Below, one piece after another: positions 1 through 12,189 of a stretch of 64,000 bases of DNA. A model generated the notes under the pieces. It searched no databases and was not told the DNA's origin. It saw only the letters and a program-made list of their open reading frames with translations. Source of the DNA: Hedera helix (lineage: Eukaryota > Streptophyta > Magnoliopsida > Apiales > Araliaceae); the NCBI GenBank assembly GCA_947179155.2, contig OX359275.1, forward strand, positions 5,893,501-5,957,500, in the 5' to 3' direction. Both the position numbers and the translations under genes were made by a program. Position 1 is the stretch's first letter. Each line of letters opens with the position of its first letter.

Positions 1-689
1 GGATTAAGACTCAAGAAGCGGGGTTTTCACATTGTGCTGTCAGAGCAAAGGATGAATGTAATTGGGTTTCATTCATGGATGTTGATGAATTCTTCTACTT
101 CCCATTTCCAACTCATCGTCACCAAAGGAAAAGGAGCTTGGGTTTTGCAGGTCAGAATTCCCTACGACAATTAGTTGCAAATTTTTCATCATCAACATCA
201 ATTGCAGAGATAAGAACAAGTTGTCATAGTTTTGGGCCATCAGGGTTAAGTTCACCACCCTTACAGGGAGTAACAGCAGGGTACACTTGCAGGCTCCAGA
301 GACCTGAGAGGCACAAATCTATTGTTCGTCCAGATGCCCTTGACGCCACCCTTCTCACAGTGGTGCACCATTTCCATCTGAAGAAGGGATTTGGATACCT
401 AAATTTACCGCAGAGCATAGCAGTGATAAATCACTACAAGTACCAGGTGTGGGAGACTTTTAGAGCAAAGTTTTTCAGAAGGGTTGCTACCTATGTGGCT
501 GACTGGCAAGACAACCAAAATGAAGGGTCAAGAGATAGGGCACCTGGACTGGGGACAGAGGCGATTGAACCACCCAATTGGCGACTACGGTTCTGTGAGG
601 TTTGGGACACTGGTTTGAGAGACTACGTTTTGGCTAACATGGCTGATCCTGCAAATGGCTTGCTGCCCTGGCAGAGGTCTAGCATGTGA
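1..689 (+). CDS. Glycosyltransferase family 92 protein, C-terminal part (5' end outside window)
   Basis: The frame is open from the first base of the window (codons begin at base 3) to a TGA at 687-689, about 228 residues with no intron. The family (GT92, formerly DUF23) transfers sugars, for example galactose, in the Golgi. The segment DVDEFF at 84-101 is the DxD-type metal/nucleotide-sugar site, preceded by a Cys/Trp-containing stretch (DECNWVSFMDVDEF). Further on come family-typical blocks: VVHHFHLKKGFGY, INHYKYQVWE with YVADWQ after it, and a C-terminal WRLRFCEVWDTGLRDYV. The N-terminal half with the expected membrane anchor lies to the left of the window. The ATG at 75 is internal and is not the start. 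The gene is convergent with CCB4. The exact paralogue, such as a GALS-type galactan synthase or another GT92, cannot be decided from this part. Confidence 0.88.
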   Translation, partial: IKTQEAGFSHCAVRAKDECNWVSFMDVDEFFYFPFPTHRHQRKRSLGFAGQNSLRQLVANFSSSTSIAEIRTSCHSFGPSGLSSPPLQGVTAGYTCRLQRPERHKSIVRPDALDATLLTVVHHFHLKKGFGYLNLPQSIAVINHYKYQVWETFRAKFFRRVATYVADWQDNQNEGSRDRAPGLGTEAIEPPNWRLRFCEVWDTGLRDYVLANMADPANGLLPWQRSSM

Positions 690-1093
690 CAGTTGGGTAA
701 ATTGATTGAAGGTCACTTGTAAAACAGATCAAGTATAATTTCTTTCACCACTTTATATCTGAATTTTTGTCTTCAAAGACATACAATTGGAAAAGATAGA
801 GAATAGTTTAGAGGGTTCTACATAGTTGTAATTTTTTTGTGGAAATGTGACAATGATACATATTTTTTATTCTATTGTTTACTGAATGAAATATCAATTC
901 ATTTTATTTGTATGGTTCTTCCACTTGCTAGACTGATTATTCTGTGGGTTGTAAAGATGACTTATTTTCAGCCATGTACATGCATACATATATCTGCGTA
1001 TATTTATATATGAATAAAAATTCCAGCCATCAGGTTGAGAGGAAGTTAGTGAGATATTGAATGAATCAAGGACTGCGTTAAGGTGCAAGCTAG

Positions 1094-1255
1094 AATATTC
1101 GACCTACTCGATTCTATTAGATAATATCTGCTTAGCTATCATAGTAGAAGAGTACATACATGCCCAAAAAACACAATATTCGACCTACTCGATTCTATTA
1201 GATAATATCTGCTTAGCTATCATAGTAGAAGAGTACATACATGCCGAAAAAACAT
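1094..1255. repeat. 81-bp tandem duplication (two copies)
   Basis: The block starting AATATTCGACCTACTCG at 1094 is repeated at 1175 with almost no change (one visible C/G difference near the end of each unit). The period is 81 bases. It lies in non-coding DNA. The near identity points to a recent duplication. Confidence 0.9.
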
Positions 1256-1522
1256 GTGGTCTATAAATCACAAAAATTCCAAGTGCACAAACAAAGGCAT
1301 GAGAGTATCATTAAAGAATTAGTATCTTCTTAAAACGCATTCAGGTGTATGATGCAGGAAAGGAAAAATGTTGAAGTAACATTACACAGTCAAGGGTGAA
1401 AACAAAGTTCAACGTCAGGTGTTGCAGTGCAGATCCATGGAATTGGATATATTACCTTGAAATTTCTTTGTTCTCATTCTTTTGCAGTGCCACTGGAAAG
1501 ACCTAAGAGGAAAGGAATAAAA

Positions 1523-1524
1523 TA

Positions 1525-1574
<50 letters not shown>
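1523..1574. repeat. (AAT)n microsatellite
   Basis: About 17 uninterrupted TAA/AAT triplets. Confidence 0.95.
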
Positions 1575-1577
<3 letters not shown>

Positions 1578-2935
1578 GATCTAGTAATGTAATCTTAACT
1601 GCTCAAACAAAAAGACCATTCAAGAGTAAAAATATCAAATCAAATGACAGAAAAGGAAGGAGGAAGTTGTAAGATGCATAATCAATTATACTATTATATG
1701 TATTTGATAAAGGGAAGCATACTTCCAGGAAAATCAGTGATGGGTTACCTTGAGGTCTGCAGTAATTCAGTTTTTTATTTTTATTTTTTTAAAACTAAAG
1801 AATAGGCTTCATAGCATATTAAACTCCATTTTTAAATCCTAGTTTGCTAGACAGCTAGAGCAGGATTCAGTTTTGCGACTGCAATTGGCTATCGTCCTTT
1901 ATAACAGAATTCCTGTTGTTGAAAGATAGAAGTATAATCAGTGTCCCATGCTTAAACTACTGGATTCAGGAAAACAGATCATACATTAGGGATATCATAG
2001 GATCGACTAAATTCATGGATATGGAACATAATTCTTGGCGGTGAATATGGCTTAAACAAGAACAGAGTAATGTTACTAGATTATGCTGGGTGGAGCTCAA
2101 ATTTCCTAAACATGCAATTTAGGGCACTCTGAGAATTCAGAAGCAAGTAAATATCATGGCCATGACTACACAACGAGCAAAGTAATGCTTGGTGAATGTT
2201 AAACTCTAGCTAAGTTGCAAAGATGGCCACATGACTGAAAGAGGACAATAACCACACACAACCTAAAAAATAGAGATTAATTTAAAGGTGCAATTTGATG
2301 GTGTTTAATTGTTTATCTCGTTTGGACATCATTCTCAACAAAGTTAGTATATCATTTCTCCTTAAAGCAAAATTTTAGAACCTATTTCCTTATCCATCTA
2401 TTTCTTTGAATTATAGACGGATTATTAAATTTTGATGTGCATTATTGTGTGAGAAAGTTATAGCAGGTCAACAAAAGTGCATCATTTGGCTAGCCAACAT
2501 ACTATGATGATAAAACTTCTCACAATTGATTTCCAATGAATTTCTTCCTTTTGTCCCCACTCCAAAAACCAGATGTATAAAAAACCCAAATGTTTTCTTC
2601 CCTAATGGTCAGCAATTAAAAAATCTTCATAGCTTCTAATCCATTATTCTCTATCATCTTCAGCATGTTTAATGACATATGGAGAATTATCAATAATTAG
2701 AAATAAATAAAAAACAATCCACGTACTTGAGAGAAACAATTCTTAAAAGATGTAGGTAGTTTGCTGTTTGTCAAAAGCAATAGTTTTGGAAACACTAGGA
2801 AATGGGAAGAATTTTACACATAAAGATGGTGCATTATAAAATAAATAATTTCATTTAAAGGACGGATATAATAAAACAGAAATTTACCTTGGCATAAGAC
2901 TTGGAAGAAAGATGAATCTCAAAATTTTATCAATT

Positions 2936-5900
2936 TCAACTTCTATCTTGCATTGCCACTGGGAGATTATTGACATGTTTTGTGAGTGTAGCATCCAATT
3001 TCTCTCCAATCAATGTAATCCATGCCTGTGGATGAGGGAGGAAGAATAGAAAAGTATCATTAATGATGTAGGACATATTTTGAAATTTGTGTAATTGGTA
3101 AAAAATAATAGGATAGAAAAGTTAAGATTTAACTATGTGCATAAATCACTAGGGTTTAGGATTTCAACTCCACATCTATTAGCCCTAGATGAAATAATTA
3201 TCTATGCGATAAATTACTCAAAGAAATTCTCAATCAATAATAATCTGTGTTCTATTAAAATCTGAAAGTACATCAGCCTTTAAATAAGACAGAAACCCTA
3301 ATTCAATTACGATACAAACCTTAATCTGCAAAAAATATTAAAAAGACAAAAATACCCTTACTAATAAAAATAAAATACCAACTATCACCTAAAATATTAA
3401 AAGACTAAAATACCCGAACTAATAAAATATTATTTATCTCCTAAAGTTGCAACAATTTCATACATAAATAAATACATCAATTCCATAAATAAATAAATAT
3501 AACAGTGATCCCCATCATTTATTCTCTTGTTGGAGAAAACTTGACCTCAAGTTTTATAGAATGACAAAATAATCCACGAATTCCTCTTTATCGAAAGAAC
3601 CTTTCAAAGCACCATTGACAATATCTTCACATGATAAAGCTAAAAAAATGTCGGAAAGATAACTGATGAGAGCATCACTTTTGCATTCAAAGGAAGCCGA
3701 AGTAGATTAACCGGAATGATGAACTCAATATGATCAACTTGAATTGAATCAACTTCTCAAATCGGCTTCTCTTCGATAACGAACAACTCAAAAATAACTT
3801 CAGAGTTTTCTCAGTTTGTTCACACATAATTTCATATTCAACTTTTGGAACTTCAAGAATCTCCATAAATACGTCACAACTGTATGTAGTCTCAAGTGGT
3901 TCACACACGCTTTTTGGTTCCACCTTTGGAGCTTCAAGAATTTTCATGAATACATCACAATTGTCAGTAGTTTCAGAATTGTGATCATCCTCATTATCTC
4001 TTTCACGTTCTTTCTCTTGTGTTTTCGCTTGCTCTTTCTCTTTCTCTTTCTCTTGCATATACCACATCTGCAAAATTTGTTTATGTGCAGCCTTTCGAAA
4101 TTATTTTGATTTAGCTTGTTAACGTTTCACTGTTTCAGTTTGTTGACGTTTCTTTGCTTCTTGTTGACGTTAATGTGTTTCAGCTCGTCTTTGTTCATCT
4201 TGCCATTAAAATCAGTCAAGATCATAATGTGCATTACCAATAAATAGTCTAATCTCTTCTTACTCGATTTTCAAACGTGTAGTACGGCCACATGTATTGA
4301 TAAGGTAATCTATTCAGTCACTTTCATAATAAATAAACCAAATATACTCTTTTTGTTGTTCAATCACTTCCTTTGTCACATGGAACATTGGTACAATGGG
4401 TTAAAAACTAAAAATAAATAAATAAATTCTTTTTTTTTCTTTTTTCATTTTTTAAATCAAGTGATAAACTGAAGGTTTAGAAACTAAGGGGAACTATTAA
4501 AGTAGCAAAATAAACTAGGGGTACTAAATGGTAATTTAGCAGGAAATAAACAAATCAAACGTAGCACTAGTATAAAACTCTAGATGAGAGAGAGAACAAG
4601 CAAGACCGCGATAGAGAAGGGGCTGAGCAACGACGTTTCCGTCGATCGGCGACACAATCGATGATAGCAATAGAGTTGGTCGTTGTCTAGGGTTCCGAAG
4701 GTAGTGGCAAGGGTTTTGAAGGGGGCAACACATAAAGAGGCGCCGAGCATCGGTGACTTAATGGCGACGTAGGTATTTGTTTAGTCCTTTCTTTTTCTTT
4801 TGCTTCGTTTCTTCTTGCTCTTTGTCTTCTTATTTTGATCTCCTATGTTTCTCTTCTTTTCCTGTTCTTCTCGATCTTTCTTGGTCTTTTCCTCAATTTC
4901 TTTTTCTATTTCGGTGATTCGGTGGTGCGGCTAGGTTTGAAAAGCAGATGATGGCTTGTCTACAGATCTGGTGGCGGCTAGGGGTGTAAATGGATATAAA
5001 CGAATCCGAATATAGCAGTATCCATATCTGAAAAATTAATGCGCTATCCGTATTCATATCCGGTATTCGGCGGATTTTAAAAATGTTATTCGTCTCCAGC
5101 ATTCGAAATAATATCTGAATACGAATAATATCCGTTTTCATTTATTTTATTCAAATAAACAGATTATTCGAATATCCAAATTCATTTATCAATCACCTAG
5201 TATAAAATTCATTCAAATTATTTACAAAAAAAAATAAAAAAAATTGAATAATTACTCATAACTAATCACAATTTAAAGTTTAAACCATACATATTAATGA
5301 ATGAATGTTAATTTATTTATTTTTAATAATTACAATAATCGATGCTCTAAATTACAATTCAAATAAGTTTTTATTATTTTTGAAATCCTAAATTCAAAAT
5401 AAATGCTCTACTTATTTATGTTTAGATGTAAATTAATAAGTAGATGCCCATCTTATGTGTTAATTTGGAGTAATACTGTAGTGTGTATAAATATTTATAA
5501 TCTAAAAACATAACATTTAAATTATATTTATAACACTTGTTAAATGATACATTTTAAATATATTGTAACACTATATATAATTAGAATAAGGGAAAAAAGT
5601 AATGAGTTTTAATGTATAGTTCATTAATGAATGAATGTTAATTTATTTATTTTTAATAAATACAATAATCAATGCTCTAAATTATAATTCAAATAAGTTT
5701 TTATTATTTTTGAAATCTTAAATTCAAAATGAATGCTCTACTTATTAATGTTTAGATATTCATTAATAAGTAAATGTCAATTTTATGTGTTACTTATTAA
5801 TGTTTAGATATCCATTAATAAGTAGATGTCCATTTTATGTGTTAATTTAGAGTAATACTGTAATGTGTATGAATATTTATAATCTATAATTATAACATTT

Positions 5901-6468
5901 AAATGATATTTATAACACTTGTTAAATGATGTATTTTAGATATATTGTAACACTATATATAACTAGAATAAAGGGAAAAAGTAATAAGCTTTAAAGTATA
6001 GTTCATTAATGAACGAATGTTAATTTATTTATTTTTAATAAATACAATAATCAATGCTCTAAATTACAATTCAAATAAATTTTTATTATTTTTGAAATCC
6101 TAAATTTCAAATGAATGCTCAACTTATTAAAGTTTGATGTCCATTTTATATGTTTGGAGTAATAATGTAGTGTGTATAATATTTATAATTTATAATTATA
6201 ACATTTAAATGATATTTATAACATTTATAACACTTGTTAAATGATCCAAAAGTTATATTGTAACACTTGTTAAATGATACATTTTAGATATTTGAACTTT
6301 ATAATAGTAAAACTTCATTAACTATACTTAAATTAATTTATTAATATTATAATAAAAGTGTTATTTCATACTTTTTAGAAGTGAAATGACATTTTAAAAA
6401 TAATTTTCGTATGATAGTGAAAACTAATTATTATATAAGGAAGACCACTTTAAAAAATTCTTTTGCTT

Positions 6469-6543
<75 letters not shown>

Positions 6544-9500
6544 GTTATTCGGAAATGAATTTCGGATACAGATTCGAATTCGGATATCAAATTCCAAATA
6601 TCCACCGGATATATTTACGGACGGATGTTAAACGAATACAAATACGCCTAAATCCATATACGTATCCATTTATTTGCGGATACCTTTAAACAAAATACGG
6701 ATATATCCGTTTTTTTCCGAATACAGATACAGATGAATATAAATTTTTTGGTTACCATTTACAATCCTAGTGGCAGCGATGATGACTAGGAATGACGGCG
6801 GTGGTGATGGCATGAACAACAATGGTTTGCTAGGGTTTCGGCAAAGTTAGGGTTCCGGCGCCAGCAACATTTCCGACAATGAATGTAGGCTATTTTTTCC
6901 TGGTATGAACTTGCTCTGATACCAAAATGATGTAGGACAATTGTGAAACTGTGTAATTGGTAGAAAATAATAGGAACAAAAACCTAGGATTTAGGTCTGT
7001 GCGTAAATCGCTAGGGGTTTAGGGTCTCAACTTTACGTCTATTAACCCTAGAACTAAGATTTCAACTCTATGTCTATTCATCCTAGAAAGAATTATGCTA
7101 AAGCAACTTTCAATAACAATAATCTATATTATGTCCAACTTGTGGCGATTAAATCAGTATTTAAATACTCAAAACCCTAATATTATTTAAAAATACTAAA
7201 CACCTAAAATACCCTTATCAATAATTCCTAATCACTAATTAAAATATTAAAATACAAAAATACCCTAACAAATTAAAATAAAATACCAACTATCTCCTAA
7301 AATTACAACAACTCCATAAATAAATAAACACATTAAATCTATAAATAAATAATATCCCTATCAATTAATATATTCATTCTTAAAATGGACATTAAAAATC
7401 TATGTTAGCCATAAATGTTAGTTTGACATGAGTAAGTGATCCCATGTAATGATATTAAATTGCTATGGATAAGGAAGATCTTAGTGGAAATTGTTTGGCA
7501 GGCAAACCAAGAGAGAAATGCATTTGTTAATCTGTTATCAATTACGTCCTAAGAATTTTCTACAACGGATGAATAACTTGTAGATGAAAATAATTGTTAA
7601 TATTACATCATTAAAAAATAAACATACAAGTTTACCAGGAAAAAATTGTAATTTTTTGTATAACTGCAAAATGCTGATAATAGGAAATCGGGACAGATGC
7701 CACTGTCAATATACTTGTTAAAGAGTCCCAACTTAAATTTAGAAATCACCTGATCAGAAGTTGTGAATCCCCTAATTGTGTTACCGCCAATTATTGCAAT
7801 TCCTTTGTCTCCAAGTGATTGCAAGATTACTGCCTAGCATAGTAAAACATTAAACATCTATTACAAATTGTCTGAAGAATCTAGAATTTGCTAGAATAAA
7901 TTGACATACTTGCACCCATAGATAAATGATATTTGAATTCAGAGAGAAAAATTTAAGATTTAAATTCAGTTGTGAGCATAAACATAGGAGTTGTAGGTTA
8001 GAAATTATTTCCCTTAGTTGTTTCTCTTGTTTAGGTAGTATTATTTAAGGATCAATGCACCTCTGAGAGAAAGATAGAGTTAAACAAAGGAAGAAAATTA
8101 CAAAAAATGTGAAAATTCTCAGAAATCATCCATAACTTTACGATATATAGATGTTCGTTCTAATATGACACGTTTCAAAGTTAAAAGAGGAGATAAAGTT
8201 AAGTTGTACTTGAGAGAATCAAGAAAATAAGCATATTACCTGTGTATTTGAAGGGAGAAATGGCAGCTCAGACTTGCCGGGATAAAGAGATAAGTTGGCC
8301 AAGTAGCTCTCTGAGACAACAGGTAGACAGATTTTTCCTTTTCAAGCGTAAATCTTGAGCAGGGAGCTTGTTAAATTCAGACTACATACAAAGAAGTTCA
8401 AAGAACATTGTGTACTGCTTACGTGATCCAGATTTTAGAACACCTTGATACAGTGATCCTTGCATCAGTTTACTCACATCTACTTCTACAGCTTCTCCTT
8501 CACTAGAGGAAGATGCAGCAGCAAATCCTATTTGAAGGACACATATGCTTTCATATACAATAACAAGAGACCTGCAGCACGTCACAACTGACATCGACTC
8601 CCATACCCTGAGAAGAGGCAAAAAGAGAATGACATTAAGTAATTAGTTCCTTGTTTTTTTGATGATACTATTTCTTACACTAAAGAGAGAATATGTTATC
8701 TTATTATTTCCAGGATGAAATATGTCATCTTCATTGCCAAGTTCTTGATATTACAAGGTTCTACACTTCTATATTAGCTTCTACCTATTCAGCACTCTTA
8801 ATATCATTTTCATCGCCTTAGGCTTGGCACCATTACATGGAATCTGATGGTTTTCAGAACCAGTAGCATTGTTACCACTATTGTATGCCCTACATAAATT
8901 ACCTAAATGAAAGAAGTTGAAACTGTAAAAATTTAGAATTTCTAGCATATGTACCACATGGAGGCATCAATTCATGCTTGGTCCCCAATGTCAGATGTAT
9001 GGATGATCCCTAAATAGCTCAGGAGCAGAAAATTTCATAGTTTCATTTTATTGCATACAAAATTCTAAATTAGGTGTAATCACAAGGTAAACATGGATGC
9101 TGCATTCCCTTCGATATTTACTACTATAAAAATGATAGTTGCACTATTATTGGGTAAAAGGTTAGGAATTTCATACAAAAACTGAAACGCTAGAAATATT
9201 ATCCATAAATCTAACATCCAGATCACACAGGTAAGAAGCAATTTTAACTAAATTCTTCAAATTAATGTAGAAATTAACAGAGTGAATAATAAACTTTAAA
9301 TACAATAGTGCTAAGTTAATACTGTAGAACATTTGATAATTGATGTTAATGGAAAAATCTTTTGGATTCTGAATACAGCCTTAAGTGATTTTTCAAGACT
9401 AACAAAATGAATTAGATAAAAATCATGGGTAAATTTCACATGACCACCTGGGGTTTGACCAAATTCCCACTTAACCATATGTTGTCTAAAAAACTACATT

Positions 9501-12158
9501 TAAATGCCTAATTTTTTGAGGTGAAGTGAAAAAGTATTTTCCGTTTAAACTCCGTGACTTTAAATGGATAAAGACATATTTGACCTCCGTATTCTCTTTT
9601 CCTTCATCTTCTCTCTCTTCCTTTCTCTCTCCTCCCTTGCAGTGGCAGCCAACCTGCGATTGACATCAATCCTAAGATCCCTCCTAAACCAAACAATGGT
9701 CTTACAATTGGTATCCATCTTGAAGAATTCAGACCCTTTAGTTCAAATCAAAGATTTATATCTCAAAATGCCTTCTTTTCAACCCAAACTTCCCTTTGAT
9801 CCAACATCGGTTAAATCTGTTATGTCCCTAATCCAAGAAAACCCATATAGGCAAATTTAAAGATGAAGCAACTGAATACCAGATACAACCAACTTGCAAA
9901 GAAGCACTTCAACTACAGATACCACTTACTCAAGCTCAAAATCACCCCCACACAAAGTCAAAAATATTGACCAGCCCAATTCTTCTCCAGCAAATCGGAT
10001 CTTATACCCAACCATTAAACCATCAATCAAACTCCACAAAACACTAATATATCTTCAAACCCGCCAAACAAAAGACAAACCTTAACCAAAGCCAAAGTGA
10101 AAATTACTACATAAAGAGGGCAACCCAATTGGGAAAATCACTTTTTTGCATCCTTGATTCTTCAAGAACTGTTCAAAACAAATTTGGTGCAGCAATTTTT
10201 GACCAAACAATAAGGATTTTATGAGCATGAGATCAAAACATCATGTGACCAAGTGGTACAAATCCCAGACAAACTATCACGATTTTTTTCACAATTACTA
10301 AACAATATTTTTTTCCCCAAGACCACCAACAAACAAATAGAACAGAAAGAGTCAAATAAAGAAATCTCTATTTCTCCATGTATATCTTTGCGAATTTCGG
10401 TGTGGCTAGGCTTATCTTGGTGTAGCTTGATTATTTTGGTGCAGCTTGATTTGGGCTTGGGAAGTTTTAATTCACAACCTTCCAAACCTTCACCATCATC
10501 ATAGCACCCCCACCTTCATAAAAACGCAACTAAAACCCCATTCGACCATACCCACAAGCTAAGAACGCAAAATGAAACAAACTAACAAAAGGGAACTCAC
10601 GAAGAAGCGCAAAGAGTAGAAGTCATGAAAACTCTGTGAGATCTAAGATGGGCCGTTTGGGGGAGGCCAAAGGATGAAACTTTGTGAGATTGAAAGGCCG
10701 CCGGATTCAGTTTCAGAGCCATGGTGTTGGATTCTGCACAGATTTTGTGTTTGTTGTTATTTGATTTGGTTCAAGCCTTTTTGAATTGGAAAGAATGAAG
10801 CCCAAAACGGAGAGAGAAAGACAAAAAGGTAAATATTTGTTATTTGGAGATGAATTCAAGGGCATTTTGGACATTATTTGAAGCAATATGATAATACTTT
10901 TTTAGGATCATGCACTTTTAGAGAGTGGATGACACGCTTGGTTAAAATGGATGGAAAATGTAAACTTTTTCACTTCACCTAAAAAATACAGGCATTTAAA
11001 TGTAGCTTTCTAGACAACAAGTAGTCAAGTGGGAATTTGGTCAAACCCCAGGTGGTCATGTGAAATTTACCCAAAAATCAATTTAATGCTGAGCAATATA
11101 TAGGAGTCTTAGTACCACATTATTTCAGAAACAACAACATCAGGGAGGTCGGTATATATCCTTTGACACTCCACACCTTGAGGATTTACCTGAAATCAAA
11201 GGAAGAACTTTTCATTAACTTGCTGTATGTTAAGAGAGAGGGAGAGAGTACTGACAATGATTAAATTGACTAGAGGTTAAAATTATAGGAAGAGACCTTA
11301 CCACAGATATAGATTTTGGTCGGATTGACAGCCAAACAAGACCAGTTAAGATATTGGTGACTGCCAACCCAAGTGTCAGAAGATCAGCTCTAGACTGTGA
11401 ACTGTGGGCACATAAAAACTTCACATTATTGTAGGCATGAAAAGAAAGTAACAGAGAACAGAGAAACAAAATGAAGCATAAAAAGATTCATACTTAAAGA
11501 AAGTAATGTAGTCAGAGACAATATTACCAAAAGAATTTGTAAGGTGTTTATAGGAGAAACATATAGTAATTACTATTATAATATATAATTTTACAATGGA
11601 GCAGAAATGGTAAAATATGGAGTGCATTTTATCATTTACCTATTTATATTATAATTTTCGTAAAAAATTTGACATCCTCTAATATAAATCTAATATAAAT
11701 TCCTGGCTCTGCCTCAGACCCATTGTCTCCAATAAATACTAGCTTAAAGTGGATAATGTCTAAATTAAGTCTTCACCAATCAAAGTTAACAAATGCAGAC
11801 CAATAGCTGAAATGATTTACAGTATAGTGAATATAAATATAAAGAAGAAATAGTATTTAATAATGACCAAAGTCAGAATAATTAGACCCATGATCGAGAG
11901 AGATTTGATTTAGGTATAAGCATTTGCTAAATAGCTAAAAAAAAGTAACTTGCCTGCTGGCATCAGCAACAGGAGCAATGCCTGAAAGTGTCCGATTGAA
12001 GAGAACAGCCAACAAGGAGACCCCTCCGACGTAAATCGGTAAGGTCCGAACGAAATCGTCATTACTTGATACCCAATCGGCCACCAATTGTCTCGTTGGC
12101 TTGGGCCCTTTGTAACCTCCCTTCAGTTTATTGGAGAAAAGCTCTAGGTAATTTGATT

Positions 12159-12189
<31 letters not shown>

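Larger units (their letters stand above)
690..2935. other. Intergenic: 3' flanks of two convergent genes
   Basis: No coding region seen. The first 200-300 bases are presumably the 3' UTR of the glycosyltransferase gene, with AATAAA-like AT-rich signals near 880-905 and 1010-1020. The right part (about 2600-2935) should be the 3' UTR of CCB4. A good splice donor (CCAAG then GTAAAT on the - strand, near 2887) lies just past the CCB4 stop codon, so an intron in the CCB4 3' UTR is possible. The 81-bp tandem duplication and the AAT microsatellite are listed separately. Confidence 0.6.
4979..6769. mobile_element. hAT-like non-autonomous DNA transposon nested in the LTR element
   Basis: The left end TAGGGGTGTAAATGG and the inverted right end (TAGGATTGTAAATGG on the - strand) are matching terminal repeats with two differences. 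The flanks GTGGCGGC (4971-4978) and GTGGCAGC (6770-6777) form an 8-bp target duplication with one mismatch, as expected for the hAT superfamily. Subterminal regions on both sides are rich in CGGATAT/ATATCCG-type repeats. No transposase frame is visible. Length 1,791 bases. Confidence 0.75.
3064..7363 (-). mobile_element. LTR retrotransposon, non-autonomous, inside CCB4 intron 7
   Basis: Two direct repeats, 3064-3517 and 6928-7363, both begin TGATGTAGGACA and end in TCA (+ strand reading). They are flanked by a perfect 5-bp target duplication ATTAA (3059-3063 and 7364-7368). The primer-binding site is on the - strand at 6924-6913 (TGGTATCAGAGC, complementary to initiator Met-tRNA), 3 bases from the right LTR. 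The element is therefore read leftwards, in the same direction as CCB4. A purine-rich tract (AACAAGAGAATAAA) precedes the left (3') LTR. The interior has no pol. The only frame of note (4073-3687, - strand) is a Lys/Glu-rich low-complexity sequence. The sequence next to the 3' LTR resembles gypsy elements. A hAT-like element sits inside. Confidence 0.85.

Noticed and set aside
3687..4073. 128-codon - strand frame in CCB4 intron 7 as a gene
   Set aside because: It is inside the LTR retrotransposon and mostly low-complexity KE repeats. Kept only as part of that element.
10219..10504. Overlapping 83- and 88-codon frames in the Pack-MULE
   Set aside because: They coincide with what looks like desaturase intron 1 and show no coding signal.
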